Assembly: GCF_030813055.1 (NCBI RefSeq)
Contig: NZ_JAUSTW010000001.1
Coordinates: forward strand, 744,001 to 808,000
Length of the DNA stretch: 64,000 bases
DNA from: Neobacillus ginsengisoli
GTDB taxonomy: Bacteria; Bacillota; Bacilli; Bacillales_B; DSM-18226
Direction: 5' to 3'
The notes under the pieces were generated by a model. It was given only the letters and a program-made list of their open reading frames with translations, was not told the origin of the DNA and did not search any database. The position numbers and the translations under genes are program-made. Below, one piece after another: positions 26,560 through 34,219 of the stretch. Within the stretch, counting starts at the first letter, position 1. The number at the start of each line of letters is the position of its first letter.

Positions 26560-26712
26560 ACGCTTTTAAGTTCGTTAATATTTATGTGGTTTAAGTAGCC
26601 GTAACTGCACGAAATAGTGGGTGATGTCTATTGCCCCAAAGTGTATATACGGTTTTTTTATTTTTAAATGTACAATAAACTTAAAGTGAACAATTTGTTG
26701 GAGGTACTATCC
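26560..26712 (+). promoter_or_regulatory. Long structured csp leader with possible pseudoknot
   Basis: The untranslated leader can form AATAG (26613-26617) / CTATT (26628-26632). The loop GGG (26619-26621) faces CCC (26634-26636), an H-type pseudoknot layout. An outer stem, CCGTA...TACGG, closes it and is followed by T7. Long leaders that change fold with temperature are known for csp mRNAs; this particular fold is inferred by eye. Confidence 0.45.
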
Positions 26713-26913
26713 ATGAAAAACGGTAAAGTTAAATGGTTTAATGCAGAAAAAGGTTTCGGATTTATTGAATCTGAAGGCGGCCAAGACGTGTTCGTTCACT
26801 TCTCAGCTATCCAAACTGAAGGCTTCAAAACTTTAGAAGAAGGCCAATCAGTATCTTTTGAAATCGTTGAAGGCGCTCGTGGACCACAAGCTGCTAACGT
26901 AAAAACAGTTTAA
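26713..26913 (+). CDS. Cold-shock protein (CspB/C/D family)
   Basis: A 66-residue single-domain OB-fold RNA chaperone. RNP1 KGFGFIE and RNP2 VFVHFS are intact, and the protein begins [16 protein letters not shown] as in CspB-type proteins. It binds single-stranded RNA and DNA and prevents mRNA misfolding in the cold. ATG 26713 follows TTGGAGG; the frame is open upstream to 26668 but that region belongs to the leader. It has a consensus promoter, a roughly 150-base structured leader and a strong terminator, so it is a monocistronic, highly expressed unit. The exact paralogue cannot be assigned. Confidence 0.95.
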   Translation: MKNGKVKWFNAEKGFGFIESEGGQDVFVHFSAIQTEGFKTLEEGQSVSFEIVEGARGPQAANVKTV

Positions 26914-26923
26914 TTGACTAAAA

Positions 26924-26960
26924 TAAAAGGTGATGCAATGATTAAGGCATCACCTTTTTA
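26924..26960 (+). terminator. Terminator after csp
   Basis: AAAAGGTGATGC / GCATCACCTTTTT, a 12-bp perfect stem. Confidence 0.88.
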
Positions 26961-27143
26961 TCTATATTCTTATAATAAGTAGTTCAATAGATTCTATGTT
27001 AATCAGATAGAGCATATTTATTAAATGGTGCATAAATTCCATTTTCTCTTTGTCTTTTTATATTGGCAAAAATCATTTATTAAGCCTTTTAAAGAAGCAA
27101 GTGTTCAAAAACAGTCATGCAATACGTACAAGGGGTGATCGTT

Positions 27144-27347
27144 TTGGCGTTTGGAAGAAGAAATGATGAAGAAGTAAAATTAGAAGAAACAAAAATTTGG
27201 GTGTGCAATTCAGATAATTGCAAATGCTGGATTCGCGATAATTTTAAAAGCAGTGACGTACCCCTGTGTCCTATTTGTAAAAGTGAAATGAGTCTTACAA
27301 CAAAAGAATTACAAGTAATTCACAATCATAGTAAGAACTTCATGTGA
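27144..27347 (+). CDS. Cold-inducible YdjO-like small zinc protein
   Basis: 67 residues from TTG 27144, which lies after AAGGGGTGAT. Two Cys pairs are seen: WVCNSDNCKCWIRDNF and PLCPICKSEM. The C-x5-C-x-x-W-x-R-x-N-F and S-S-D-x-P-L-C-P-x-C pattern is that of the YdjO family, named for a cold-inducible B. subtilis protein. The function is unknown; the four Cys may bind zinc. Its place directly after the csp gene supports a cold-response link, although a terminator separates the two. Upstream in-frame ATG 27117 lacks a ribosome site. Confidence 0.8.
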   Translation: MAFGRRNDEEVKLEETKIWVCNSDNCKCWIRDNFKSSDVPLCPICKSEMSLTTKELQVIHNHSKNFM

Positions 27348-27373
27348 TTAAAAAATAGAATAATTTATAAATT

Positions 27374-27406
27374 AAAAAAAGCAGGTATTGAACCTGCTTT
27401 TTTTAT
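27374..27406. terminator. Bidirectional terminator
   Basis: AAAAAAAGCAGGT / ACCTGCTTTTTTT between convergent genes. Confidence 0.88.
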
Positions 27407-27687
27407 TCACAAATATTCTCCTGACAAAAGCTGAGGACTTGTGCCTCTTCCTCTTCTTCGAGAGCAAAATCGAGAACTTTTTCGCTTCCGCTTTCATAAA
27501 AATGATAATTTGTAATCCTTGTCTTATTTTCCTCGATGACGAAAATAACTTTTAAGCCAATGCCTTTATCTGAATAGAGCTCATCCTCTTCATCTACTTC
27601 AAGTTCCAGAAAAAATTCAAATCTGTCTCCAGTTAATAAGCCAAATGGATCTTCCAGTTTTTCAACAGAATAGCCGGTAATGTTCAA
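27403..27687 (-). CDS. DUF6509-like acidic protein
   Basis: 94 residues from TTG 27687, preceded by AAAGGATG on the minus strand; an ATG eleven codons further upstream is less well placed. The protein is soluble and acidic. It begins NITGYSVEKLEDPFGLLTGDRYEFF-like (here GDRFEFFLELE) and ends with an EEEEEA run. The N-terminal pattern fits the family I know as DUF6509. Function unknown. It is convergent with the YdjO-like gene. Confidence 0.65.
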   Translation of the reverse strand: MNITGYSVEKLEDPFGLLTGDRFEFFLELEVDEEDELYSDKGIGLKVIFVIEENKTRITNYHFYESGSEKVLDFALEEEEEAQVLSFCQENICE

Positions 27688-27740
27688 GTGTATCATCCTT
27701 TGCTTTATGTAGTCCTTATTATTATACACATTTTTTGAAG

Positions 27741-27765
27741 AACGCCTAAAACAGGCGTTTTTTTA
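27741..27765 (+). terminator. Orphan terminator upstream of fruR
   Basis: AACGCCT / AGGCGTTTTTTT, a plus-strand terminator with no plus-strand gene directly before it. It insulates the fru promoter or ends an unseen transcript. Confidence 0.7.
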
Positions 27766-27874
27766 TTTGAAAAAATGAAAAAAACGGGCAATGGTTGTAT
27801 TTGTGACAAAAATATCTCCAAAAACAATCAAAAATAATCAAATTATGAAAGTTTTTGAAAGAAAATGATTGATT

Positions 27875-27902
27875 TTTGCAATCGTTTTCAGTAAGATATA
27901 AT
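27875..27902 (+). promoter_or_regulatory. fru operon promoter
   Basis: -10 TATAAT (27897-27902) with a weak -35 TTTGCA 16 bases upstream. Direct repeats AATCAAA at about 27826 and 27836 lie just upstream and could be FruR sites. Confidence 0.6.
27877..27890 (+). promoter_or_regulatory. cre site (CcpA operator) at the fru promoter
   Basis: TGCAATCGTTTTCA fits the catabolite-response consensus TGNAANCGNTNNCA at every fixed position. It overlaps the -35 region of the promoter whose -10 TATAAT is at 27897-27902, so it should mediate glucose repression. Confidence 0.75.
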
Positions 27903-27930
27903 CAAGATAAAAATTTAAGGCGGTGATGAT

Positions 27931-28683
27931 ATGTTAACACCGGAACGTCATCGAATTATTTTACAGTTATTAAAAGAAAAAAATATCGTGAAAATCCAGG
28001 AAATCGTTGACCTTACGAATACTTCGGAATCAACGATACGCCGTGATTTATCACAATTAGAAGAAGAAAAATTTTTAAAAAGAATCCACGGCGGTGCCTC
28101 AAGGTTGCAAGGGAAATTACAAGAACCGAGTATGATTGAGAAATCTTCCAAAAACCTTCAAGAAAAACGCCGAATTGCCAAGTACGCCGCTAGTTTGGTG
28201 GAAATAGGTGATTGCATCTATCTTGATGCAGGGTCAACTGTTATTGAAATGATTGAATTTTTAACAGTTAAAGATATTGTGGTTGTAACAAATGGATTAA
28301 TGCATTTGCCTCCTTTGCTAAATAAGGGTATACAAACCTTTTTAATCGGTGGTTTTGCTAAACCGAATACAAACGCAACAATCGGTAGAGGAGCACTGGC
28401 CGGGCTTGAGCTTTATCGATTTGATAAATGCTTTATGGGAGTTAATGGAATCCATCCTCAGTTTGGTTTTACAACGCCTGACCAGGAAGAAGCAATGGTG
28501 AAACAAAAGGCAATGTCTCTTTCCAGGGAAGTATATGTTTTGGCAGATTATACGAAGTTTTCTGAAATTTCCTTTGCGAAAATTGCTAATATCCAGGATG
28601 CAGCCATTATCACCAACGAAATAGAAGAAGATACTGAGAAACAATATGTAAAAAGAACAACAATAAAGGTCGTGACAGCATGA
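27931..28683 (+). CDS. fruR: DeoR-family repressor FruR
   Basis: A 250-residue transcription factor. The N-terminal winged helix-turn-helix (IQEIVDLTNTSESTIRRDLSQLEEEKFLKRIHGGA) is the DeoR signature. The C-terminal sugar-phosphate sensor domain carries DAGSTVIEM and TNG...VGGFAKPNT-like loops. It is predicted to repress the operon and to respond to fructose 1-phosphate. ATG 27931 follows AAGGCGGTGAT. The stop overlaps the fruK start by four bases (ATGA), so it is the first gene of fruR-fruK-fruA. Confidence 0.93.
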   Translation: MLTPERHRIILQLLKEKNIVKIQEIVDLTNTSESTIRRDLSQLEEEKFLKRIHGGASRLQGKLQEPSMIEKSSKNLQEKRRIAKYAASLVEIGDCIYLDAGSTVIEMIEFLTVKDIVVVTNGLMHLPPLLNKGIQTFLIGGFAKPNTNATIGRGALAGLELYRFDKCFMGVNGIHPQFGFTTPDQEEAMVKQKAMSLSREVYVLADYTKFSEISFAKIANIQDAAIITNEIEEDTEKQYVKRTTIKVVTA

Positions 28684-29594
28684 TATATACACTCACATTA
28701 AATCCTTCGGTGGATTACATTGTCCAACTTGAAAGATTTGAGTTAGGTGATTTAAATCGGACGATTTCGGAAACAAAATATCCCGGCGGTAAGGGCATTA
28801 ACGTCTCTAGAGTGTTAAGAGAATTAGGTGTTACAAGTATTGCCCTTGGATTTAACGGCGGTTTTACAGGGAAATACATTGAGGATTATCTCCATTATGA
28901 AAAAATCGAAACAGATTTTATTAAAGTAATGGATGATACACGGATTAATATCAAACTAAAAACGGGCCAAGAGACAGAAATAAACGCAAAAGGTCCGAAC
29001 ATTACTGAAGAAGATTTTCAGTTGTTAAAAAGGAAAATTGGTCAATTAACCAAAAATGATCTGTTAGTTTTAGCAGGGAGTATTCCTTCAACATTACCAG
29101 AATCAACCTATGAAGAACTTGTGAAAATCTGTAAGGAAAACGGTGTTGAATTTGTTTGTGATGCGGAAGGTGATCTTCTTAAAAACGTACTTGCCTTTCA
29201 TCCTTTTCTTATTAAACCGAACCATCATGAACTTGGAGAATTATTTAACACCACGATATCAAGTTGTGAGGAAGTTATACCTTATGGGAAAAAACTCATT
29301 GAAATGGGTGCCAAAAATGTCATCGTTTCCCTTGCTGATAAAGGTGCAGTCTTTATCAGTGAAAAAATGTCCTTAATTGCTGAAGTTCCAAAAGGGCAAG
29401 TAAAAAATTCAGTTGGTGCCGGGGACTCGGTAGTGGCAGGATTCTTGGCCGAATACCAGAGAAACACAAATGTTAAAGAGGCTTTTCAACATAGTGTTGC
29501 TGCAGGAAGTGCTACTGCATTTTCACTAGGTTTATGTACAAAGGAAAAGATTGAAGAAATCCTTTCGAAAGTTCAAATTAGAGAAATTTTATAA
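28680..29594 (+). CDS. fruK: 1-phosphofructokinase
   Basis: FruK phosphorylates fructose 1-phosphate to fructose 1,6-bisphosphate with ATP, feeding glycolysis. The 304-residue PfkB-family protein begins IYTLTLNPSVDYIV and has YPGGKGINVSRVLRELG (PfkB signature 1 region). The C-terminal signature NSVGAGDSVVAGFL carries the catalytic Asp of GAGD. Gene order and the 4-base overlap with fruR are typical. It is followed after 12 bases by fruA. Confidence 0.95.
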   Translation: MIYTLTLNPSVDYIVQLERFELGDLNRTISETKYPGGKGINVSRVLRELGVTSIALGFNGGFTGKYIEDYLHYEKIETDFIKVMDDTRINIKLKTGQETEINAKGPNITEEDFQLLKRKIGQLTKNDLLVLAGSIPSTLPESTYEELVKICKENGVEFVCDAEGDLLKNVLAFHPFLIKPNHHELGELFNTTISSCEEVIPYGKKLIEMGAKNVIVSLADKGAVFISEKMSLIAEVPKGQVKNSVGAGDSVVAGFLAEYQRNTNVKEAFQHSVAAGSATAFSLGLCTKEKIEEILSKVQIREIL

Positions 29595-29606
29595 GGGGAG
29601 AAACAT

Positions 29607-31478
29607 ATGAAAATTACTGAGCTGCTAACTAAAAGCACAATACTTTTAAATGTCGAGGGCAGACAAAAAGAAGAAGCAATCGACCAGCTTGTTGATGTGT
29701 TGTTCAATGCAAAAAAAATATCCAATCGCTCCGAATTTAAGGCTGCAATAGTAAAACGTGAAGAACAAAGTACAACAGGTATTGGCGAAGGGATTGCCAT
29801 TCCGCATGCAAAAACAAAAGTGGTAACGGAAGCAGCAATTGCATTCGGTAAATCAGTTGCAGGCGTCGATTATCAATCATTGGACGGGCAGCCTGCACAT
29901 TTGTTCTTTATGATTGCTGCACCTGAAGGAGCCAATAATACACATTTAGAAGCATTAGCTCGTCTTTCGGGACTTTTAATGAAACAGGAAGTGCGCGATC
30001 AGTTAATGAAAGCAACAACTGCTGATGAAATTATTAATGTTATTAACATCCATGATCAAGAAGACGACAAAGTGCAAGACGTTTCAAACAAAAAGAACGC
30101 AATTGTTGCTGTTACCGGCTGCCCAACCGGTATTGCGCACACCTATATGGCAGCGGATTCATTAAAAGCAAAGGCCGTTGAAATGGGTGTCGATATCAAG
30201 GTTGAAACAAACGGCTCAGGAGGAGCAAAAAATGTTCTGACAAAAGAGGAAATTGATAATGCAGTTGCAGTAATTATTGCTGCGGATATCAACGTTGAAA
30301 TGGAAAGATTCAAAGGCAAGCATGTTATCCAAGCGGCTGTAGCCGATGGAATCCGCAAGCCGAAGCAATTAATTGATAAAGCCTTAAAGCAGGATGCGCC
30401 AATTTATACAGGTAACGGAGGCAAAAGTGAATCCGGTACAGATCAAAAAGGTAGATCAGGCTTTTACAAACATTTGATGAATGGTGTTTCTAATATGCTT
30501 CCATTTGTAGTCGGAGGCGGTATCTTAATTGCGATTTGCTTTATGTTTGGTTATAACTCTTTTAAACCGGGTGACCCAACCTATAATAAAATTTCTGAAG
30601 CTTTGATGACAATTGGCGGCGGAAATGCCTTCAATTTAATCGTTCCGGTTCTTGCAGGATTTATCGCTTCAAGTATTGCTGACCGTCCGGGATTTGCACC
30701 GGGTATGGTTGGTGGAATGATGGCAGCAAGCAGCGGAGCAGGATTCCTTGGAGGAATGATTGCCGGTTTCCTTGCAGGTTATGTAGTAGTTCTGTTGAAA
30801 AAGGTATTCGCAAATCTTCCACAATCATTGGAAGGCATTAAAAGTATTTTAATCTATCCTCTATTAGGAATAGGAATTACCGGTTTTATTATGCTCTTTG
30901 CTGTTGATACACCTGTTGGTATTTTAAATAAGGCGATTGCTCATTGGTTGACAAGTTTAGGTACAGGAAATGCGGTATTATTAGGTGTTATATTAGGACT
31001 TATGATGGCATTTGATATGGGTGGCCCAATCAATAAGGCAGCCTATGTGTTTGGTACAGGTCTATTGTCAAGCGGAGTATATGAGCCAATGGCAGCGATT
31101 ATGGCTGCAGGAATGGTACCGCCGTTAGCCATTGCGATTTCTACAACAATTTTTAAAAATAAATTTACTAAACAGGATAAAGATGCCGGGAAGGCTTGTT
31201 ATATCATGGGATTATCCTTTATAACCGAAGGGGCCATACCTTTCGCAGCAGCTGATCCACTTCGTGTCATTCCTGCAAATATGATTGGTGCTGCAATTGC
31301 AGGAGCATTATCGATGGCATTTGGCATAGGTCTAAGAGCACCGCATGGTGGAATCTTCGTCGTGCCGCTTGTTGAACATGGAGCCCTTAAATACGCATTA
31401 GCAATTTTAATAGGTTCTGTTGTAGCAGCATTATTAATTGGTTTCTTTAAAAAGCCAGTGAAAACAGCATCTTTATAA
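29607..31478 (+). CDS. fruA: Fructose-specific PTS enzyme IIABC
   Basis: A 623-residue fused permease that imports fructose as fructose 1-phosphate. The order is IIA (His67 in GIAIPHAKT), IIB (Cys172 in VTGCPTGIAHT) and a membrane IIC part from about residue 285 (NMLPFVVGGGILIAI, IADRPGFAPGMVGG, AFDMGGPINKAAYVF, FITEGAIPFAAADPLRV). All domains look complete. ATG 29607 follows AAGGGGAG. It is the last gene of the fru operon and ends in a strong terminator. Confidence 0.96.
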   Translation: MKITELLTKSTILLNVEGRQKEEAIDQLVDVLFNAKKISNRSEFKAAIVKREEQSTTGIGEGIAIPHAKTKVVTEAAIAFGKSVAGVDYQSLDGQPAHLFFMIAAPEGANNTHLEALARLSGLLMKQEVRDQLMKATTADEIINVINIHDQEDDKVQDVSNKKNAIVAVTGCPTGIAHTYMAADSLKAKAVEMGVDIKVETNGSGGAKNVLTKEEIDNAVAVIIAADINVEMERFKGKHVIQAAVADGIRKPKQLIDKALKQDAPIYTGNGGKSESGTDQKGRSGFYKHLMNGVSNMLPFVVGGGILIAICFMFGYNSFKPGDPTYNKISEALMTIGGGNAFNLIVPVLAGFIASSIADRPGFAPGMVGGMMAASSGAGFLGGMIAGFLAGYVVVLLKKVFANLPQSLEGIKSILIYPLLGIGITGFIMLFAVDTPVGILNKAIAHWLTSLGTGNAVLLGVILGLMMAFDMGGPINKAAYVFGTGLLSSGVYEPMAAIMAAGMVPPLAIAISTTIFKNKFTKQDKDAGKACYIMGLSFITEGAIPFAAADPLRVIPANMIGAAIAGALSMAFGIGLRAPHGGIFVVPLVEHGALKYALAILIGSVVAALLIGFFKKPVKTASL

Positions 31479-31484
31479 AAACCA

Positions 31485-31515
31485 GCCGGTAAACATTGTT
31501 TACCGGCGTTTTTTC
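31485..31515. terminator. Bidirectional terminator after fruA
   Basis: GCCGGTAAAC / GTTTACCGGC followed by GTTTTTTC. It also lies just past the stop of the convergent MFS gene. Confidence 0.85.
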
Positions 31516-32789
31516 TAGCTTTGTGTACTTGGTTTTATGGCAATTAAGGCAACAAATGCCGCGATTATACTAAGACTGCTTAGTAAAATAAAAATCCAAT
31601 GGTTAGAGTGCTTCATTAACACCGCAATAATCGGAGGACCCGCAGCTACCCCGATAAATCTCATGGAACTGTATATCGAAGTAATGGTACCCCGTTCTTT
31701 TTTCTCAATTCCCTCTGTTATAAGGGCATCAAGACAAGGAAGTCCAATTCCTATACCGATACCGCTTATTAAGAACATGCTAATCATAAACCATAATTGA
31801 ATTGAAAACCATAAGGCTGCTATCGAAAGAGCTGCTGCCACGATACCTCCGAATGTTAGCCACTTCATAAGCACTTTATTTTTCTTAATAATTTTCCCGC
31901 TAATAAAAGAAGATAAACAAAGTGCACTAAGGGGAAATGCTAAAAAGAATCCTTTTTTTATATTCTTAATTCCATATTCTTTTTCAAATATTTCTGATAG
32001 GTAAAATAAGATTCCAAAAAGGATGAGCATCAGGATACCGCCAATAAAAAAAATGGCATACAACCAAGATCCCTTTTCAGTAAAGGTCGCCCTTACAGTT
32101 TTAAAAAATTGTTTGAAGGGAACAGGTTTATCGTTAGTTTTGGGACATTTGACTAAAAAAAGCATCAATACAACTGATAAAACACAGAAAACCGGAAAAG
32201 AGAAAAAGGGTAAGAACCAGATAAACCCTGCTAAAAAAGCACCTAATATCGGACTTAATACCTTTCCAAAGGTATTGGAGGTTTCAATTAGGCCCAAGCA
32301 GCTGCTTACATCATCATCACTTTTAAACATATCTCCAACTAACGGCATGACAATAGGTGCAGCTCCTGCAGCTCCAACCCCTTGCAAGGACCGCCCGACA
32401 AGGATAATCCAATATGAATTATCCATTTTCCATGCAGCCCATCCGGATATGAGTCCGCCGATGCCGGCAATAATCAGACTTGGTATAATTACTTTTTTTC
32501 TTCCAATATGGTCTGATAAATAGCCTGCTATCGGGATTAAAAAGATGGCAACTATGGAATAAACGGTAATGATCATACTAGTTTGAAAGGATGAAATAGA
32601 TAATTTTTTTTCCATGGAAGGTAAAACAGGGATTAACATCGAATTCCCTAATGTCATAACCAAGGGAATGGAAGATAGGGATACAATGGCCCACTTTTGC
32701 TTAGACACTTCACCGGTCTTCTTTTGACCTGCTGAAGATGAACTACTTTTAGTTGCTCGTGGCTGGCAAATATGTTCAATGTTTTCCAT
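31515..32789 (-). CDS. MFS drug:H+ antiporter (DHA1-like)
   Basis: A 424-residue membrane protein with about 12 transmembrane segments. GYLSDHIGRKKVIIP is the MFS motif A between helices 2 and 3, and VGRSLQGVGAAGAAPIVMPLV contains the drug-antiporter motif C region. The N terminus has a 30-residue polar tail rich in Ser and Lys (SSSSSAGQKKTGEVSKQK) that is longer than usual. It resembles Bmr/Blt- or YvmA-type exporters; the substrate cannot be predicted. ATG 32789 is preceded by a weak GGGATAG site. No regulator is adjacent. Confidence 0.88.
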   Translation of the reverse strand: MENIEHICQPRATKSSSSSAGQKKTGEVSKQKWAIVSLSSIPLVMTLGNSMLIPVLPSMEKKLSISSFQTSMIITVYSIVAIFLIPIAGYLSDHIGRKKVIIPSLIIAGIGGLISGWAAWKMDNSYWIILVGRSLQGVGAAGAAPIVMPLVGDMFKSDDDVSSCLGLIETSNTFGKVLSPILGAFLAGFIWFLPFFSFPVFCVLSVVLMLFLVKCPKTNDKPVPFKQFFKTVRATFTEKGSWLYAIFFIGGILMLILFGILFYLSEIFEKEYGIKNIKKGFFLAFPLSALCLSSFISGKIIKKNKVLMKWLTFGGIVAAALSIAALWFSIQLWFMISMFLISGIGIGIGLPCLDALITEGIEKKERGTITSIYSSMRFIGVAAGPPIIAVLMKHSNHWIFILLSSLSIIAAFVALIAIKPSTQS

Positions 32790-32897
32790 TAACTTTCTAT
32801 CCCGCCTTCGTTATATGCTAAAGTTAATATTAGCTTTCTACTTAGAAAAAATTAAGGAACACAAAATGCTTTTACTGGAAAATAAGGAGAAATAAAC

Positions 32898-33533
32898 ATG
32901 AACAAACCTAAAATAATTAATATTGCGATTGGAATGCCAAAGGAATACGAATGGAACAACAAAACGGAAAGGTCAGCCATAAATAAATTGAGTGTTCCTA
33001 ATATGAATGTAAAAAAATCGGGAATTATTGGTAATGAAGTGGCTAACGTAGAGTTTCATGGTGGAGATGACCGGGCAGTGTGTTTATATCCCTTTGAGCA
33101 TTATGCAGCTTGGGAGAAGGAATTCCAATCCAGATTGGCAATACCTGCTTTTGGGGAGAATATAACTGCCTTAGGTATGTTAGAAAGAGATGTGTGTATT
33201 GGTGATGTATACCAAGTAGGAAATGCAATCATTCAAGTAACACAAGGAAGGGTACCGTGCAGCACCATTTCGAAATTTAACGCCATTAATCAATTTTTAA
33301 ACAGGGTTTATTCAACCTGCTACACTGGGTTTTTCTTTAGAGTGTTAAAAGATGGTGTGGTAACAGTGGAATCTGACATCAGGCTGCTTGAAAAGCATTC
33401 TAAAGGAATTTCAGTGCTATTTGCAAATCAAACACTCTTCCATGATCAAAAAAATCAGGATGCAATCGGAAAAATTCTTGAAGTGGAGGAGTTAGCAGAT
33501 GTATGGAGGAAGAAATTTATGAAATTACTTTAA
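32898..33533 (+). CDS. MOSC domain protein (YiiM/YflK type)
   Basis: 211 residues. The MOSC core is FGENITALGMLERDVCIGDVYQVG followed by QVTQGRVPCSTI, with the conserved Cys of the VPC block. The front part VEFHGGDDRAVCLYPFEHYAAW is also typical. Proteins of this type bind molybdenum cofactor and may reduce N-hydroxylated compounds. B. subtilis relatives are YflK and YuaD, as I recall. ATG 32898 follows AAGGAG. Single gene, upstream of the trp leader. Confidence 0.85.
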   Translation: MNKPKIINIAIGMPKEYEWNNKTERSAINKLSVPNMNVKKSGIIGNEVANVEFHGGDDRAVCLYPFEHYAAWEKEFQSRLAIPAFGENITALGMLERDVCIGDVYQVGNAIIQVTQGRVPCSTISKFNAINQFLNRVYSTCYTGFFFRVLKDGVVTVESDIRLLEKHSKGISVLFANQTLFHDQKNQDAIGKILEVEELADVWRKKFMKLL

Positions 33534-33570
33534 TTGCGTATTTTATTTTGAATATTTTTAAAACACATAC

Positions 33571-33600
33571 TTGACATATGCCATTATAGTGTAATAATAT
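33571..33600 (+). promoter_or_regulatory. Promoter of the trp operon leader
   Basis: A perfect -35 TTGACA with TAATAT 18 bases downstream, about 620 bases upstream of trpE. Confidence 0.7.
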
Positions 33601-33604
33601 AGAA

Positions 33605-33890
33605 AACAATAAAGATAAAGATTCGGCATTGATGAAGAGTAGTAACTCTTACGGATTCTCTAGAGAGCTGATGGTGGTGCAAATCAGTGTAGACGTATTA
33701 GTGAATGGACTTCTGAGCCTCCAAACCGAACCGCAAAAGTGCGCAGTAGGCTTTGGCGAAAATCTCATCGTTACATGAGACAGATATTCAAGTATATTGC
33801 TTTGATATCGGTAAAGTGAGCTGAATTTCAGCTAATGAAGGTGGCACCACGGGTCTTCCGTCCTTTTTGGATGGAGGGCTCTTTTTGTTT
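33605..33890 (+). promoter_or_regulatory. T-box riboswitch 1 (Trp specifier) with terminator
   Basis: A tRNA-sensing leader. The T-box core AAGGTGGCACCACGG (about 33838-33852) can pair with the free CCA end of uncharged tRNA. Stem I is recognisable by AGAGAGCTGATGGTGGTGC and by the specifier region GTGAATGGACTTC, where TGG at 33706-33708 is the Trp codon. A terminator (CTTCCGTCC / GGATGGAGG then CTTTTTG) follows. It should permit readthrough only when tRNA-Trp is uncharged. Confidence 0.88.
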
Positions 33891-33929
33891 TTCTGAAAAT
33901 TAAACATGTTAAATCAATGAGCAAGAGTA

Positions 33930-34197
33930 GTACACATTTTTTATTCTTTGCAGAGAGCCGGGGAAGGTGGGAACCGGTATGAATGGATTTGTGGAATGGA
34001 CTTGCGAGTGGCAGTTTGAAACCTGTAGTAGGGCTGCCCGGAATTCCACCGTTAAAAGGATAGGATATCGGACAAAAATCCTGTATCTGAAAGAGGAAGC
34101 AGAAAATTTTTCTGCTTCAAATGGAGGTGGCACCGCGGCTTTTGAATCGCCCTCTATACGCATAAATTTTTGTTATGCGTATAGAGGGCGATTTTTT
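33930..34197 (+). promoter_or_regulatory. T-box riboswitch 2 (Trp specifier) with terminator
   Basis: A second, complete T-box follows the first terminator. Its stem I shows GTGGAATGGACTTGCG with specifier TGG at 33997-33999. The core AGGTGGCACCGCGG is at 34125-34138. The terminator stem, CGCCCTCTATACGCATAA with its complement, is 19 bp and followed by T6. Two T-boxes in series require two antitermination events before trpE. Confidence 0.9.
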
Positions 34198-34219
34198 ATT
34201 TTGAAGAAGGAGTTGTGAA

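Noticed and set aside
32023..32523. 166-codon plus-strand frame opposite the MFS gene
   Set aside because: A shadow of the minus-strand transporter; its composition reflects the reverse complement of hydrophobic codons.
33909..34218. Open frames on both strands inside the second T-box (84 and 83 codons)
   Set aside because: They coincide with the conserved T-box core and terminator stem; the coding appearance is a by-product of RNA structure.
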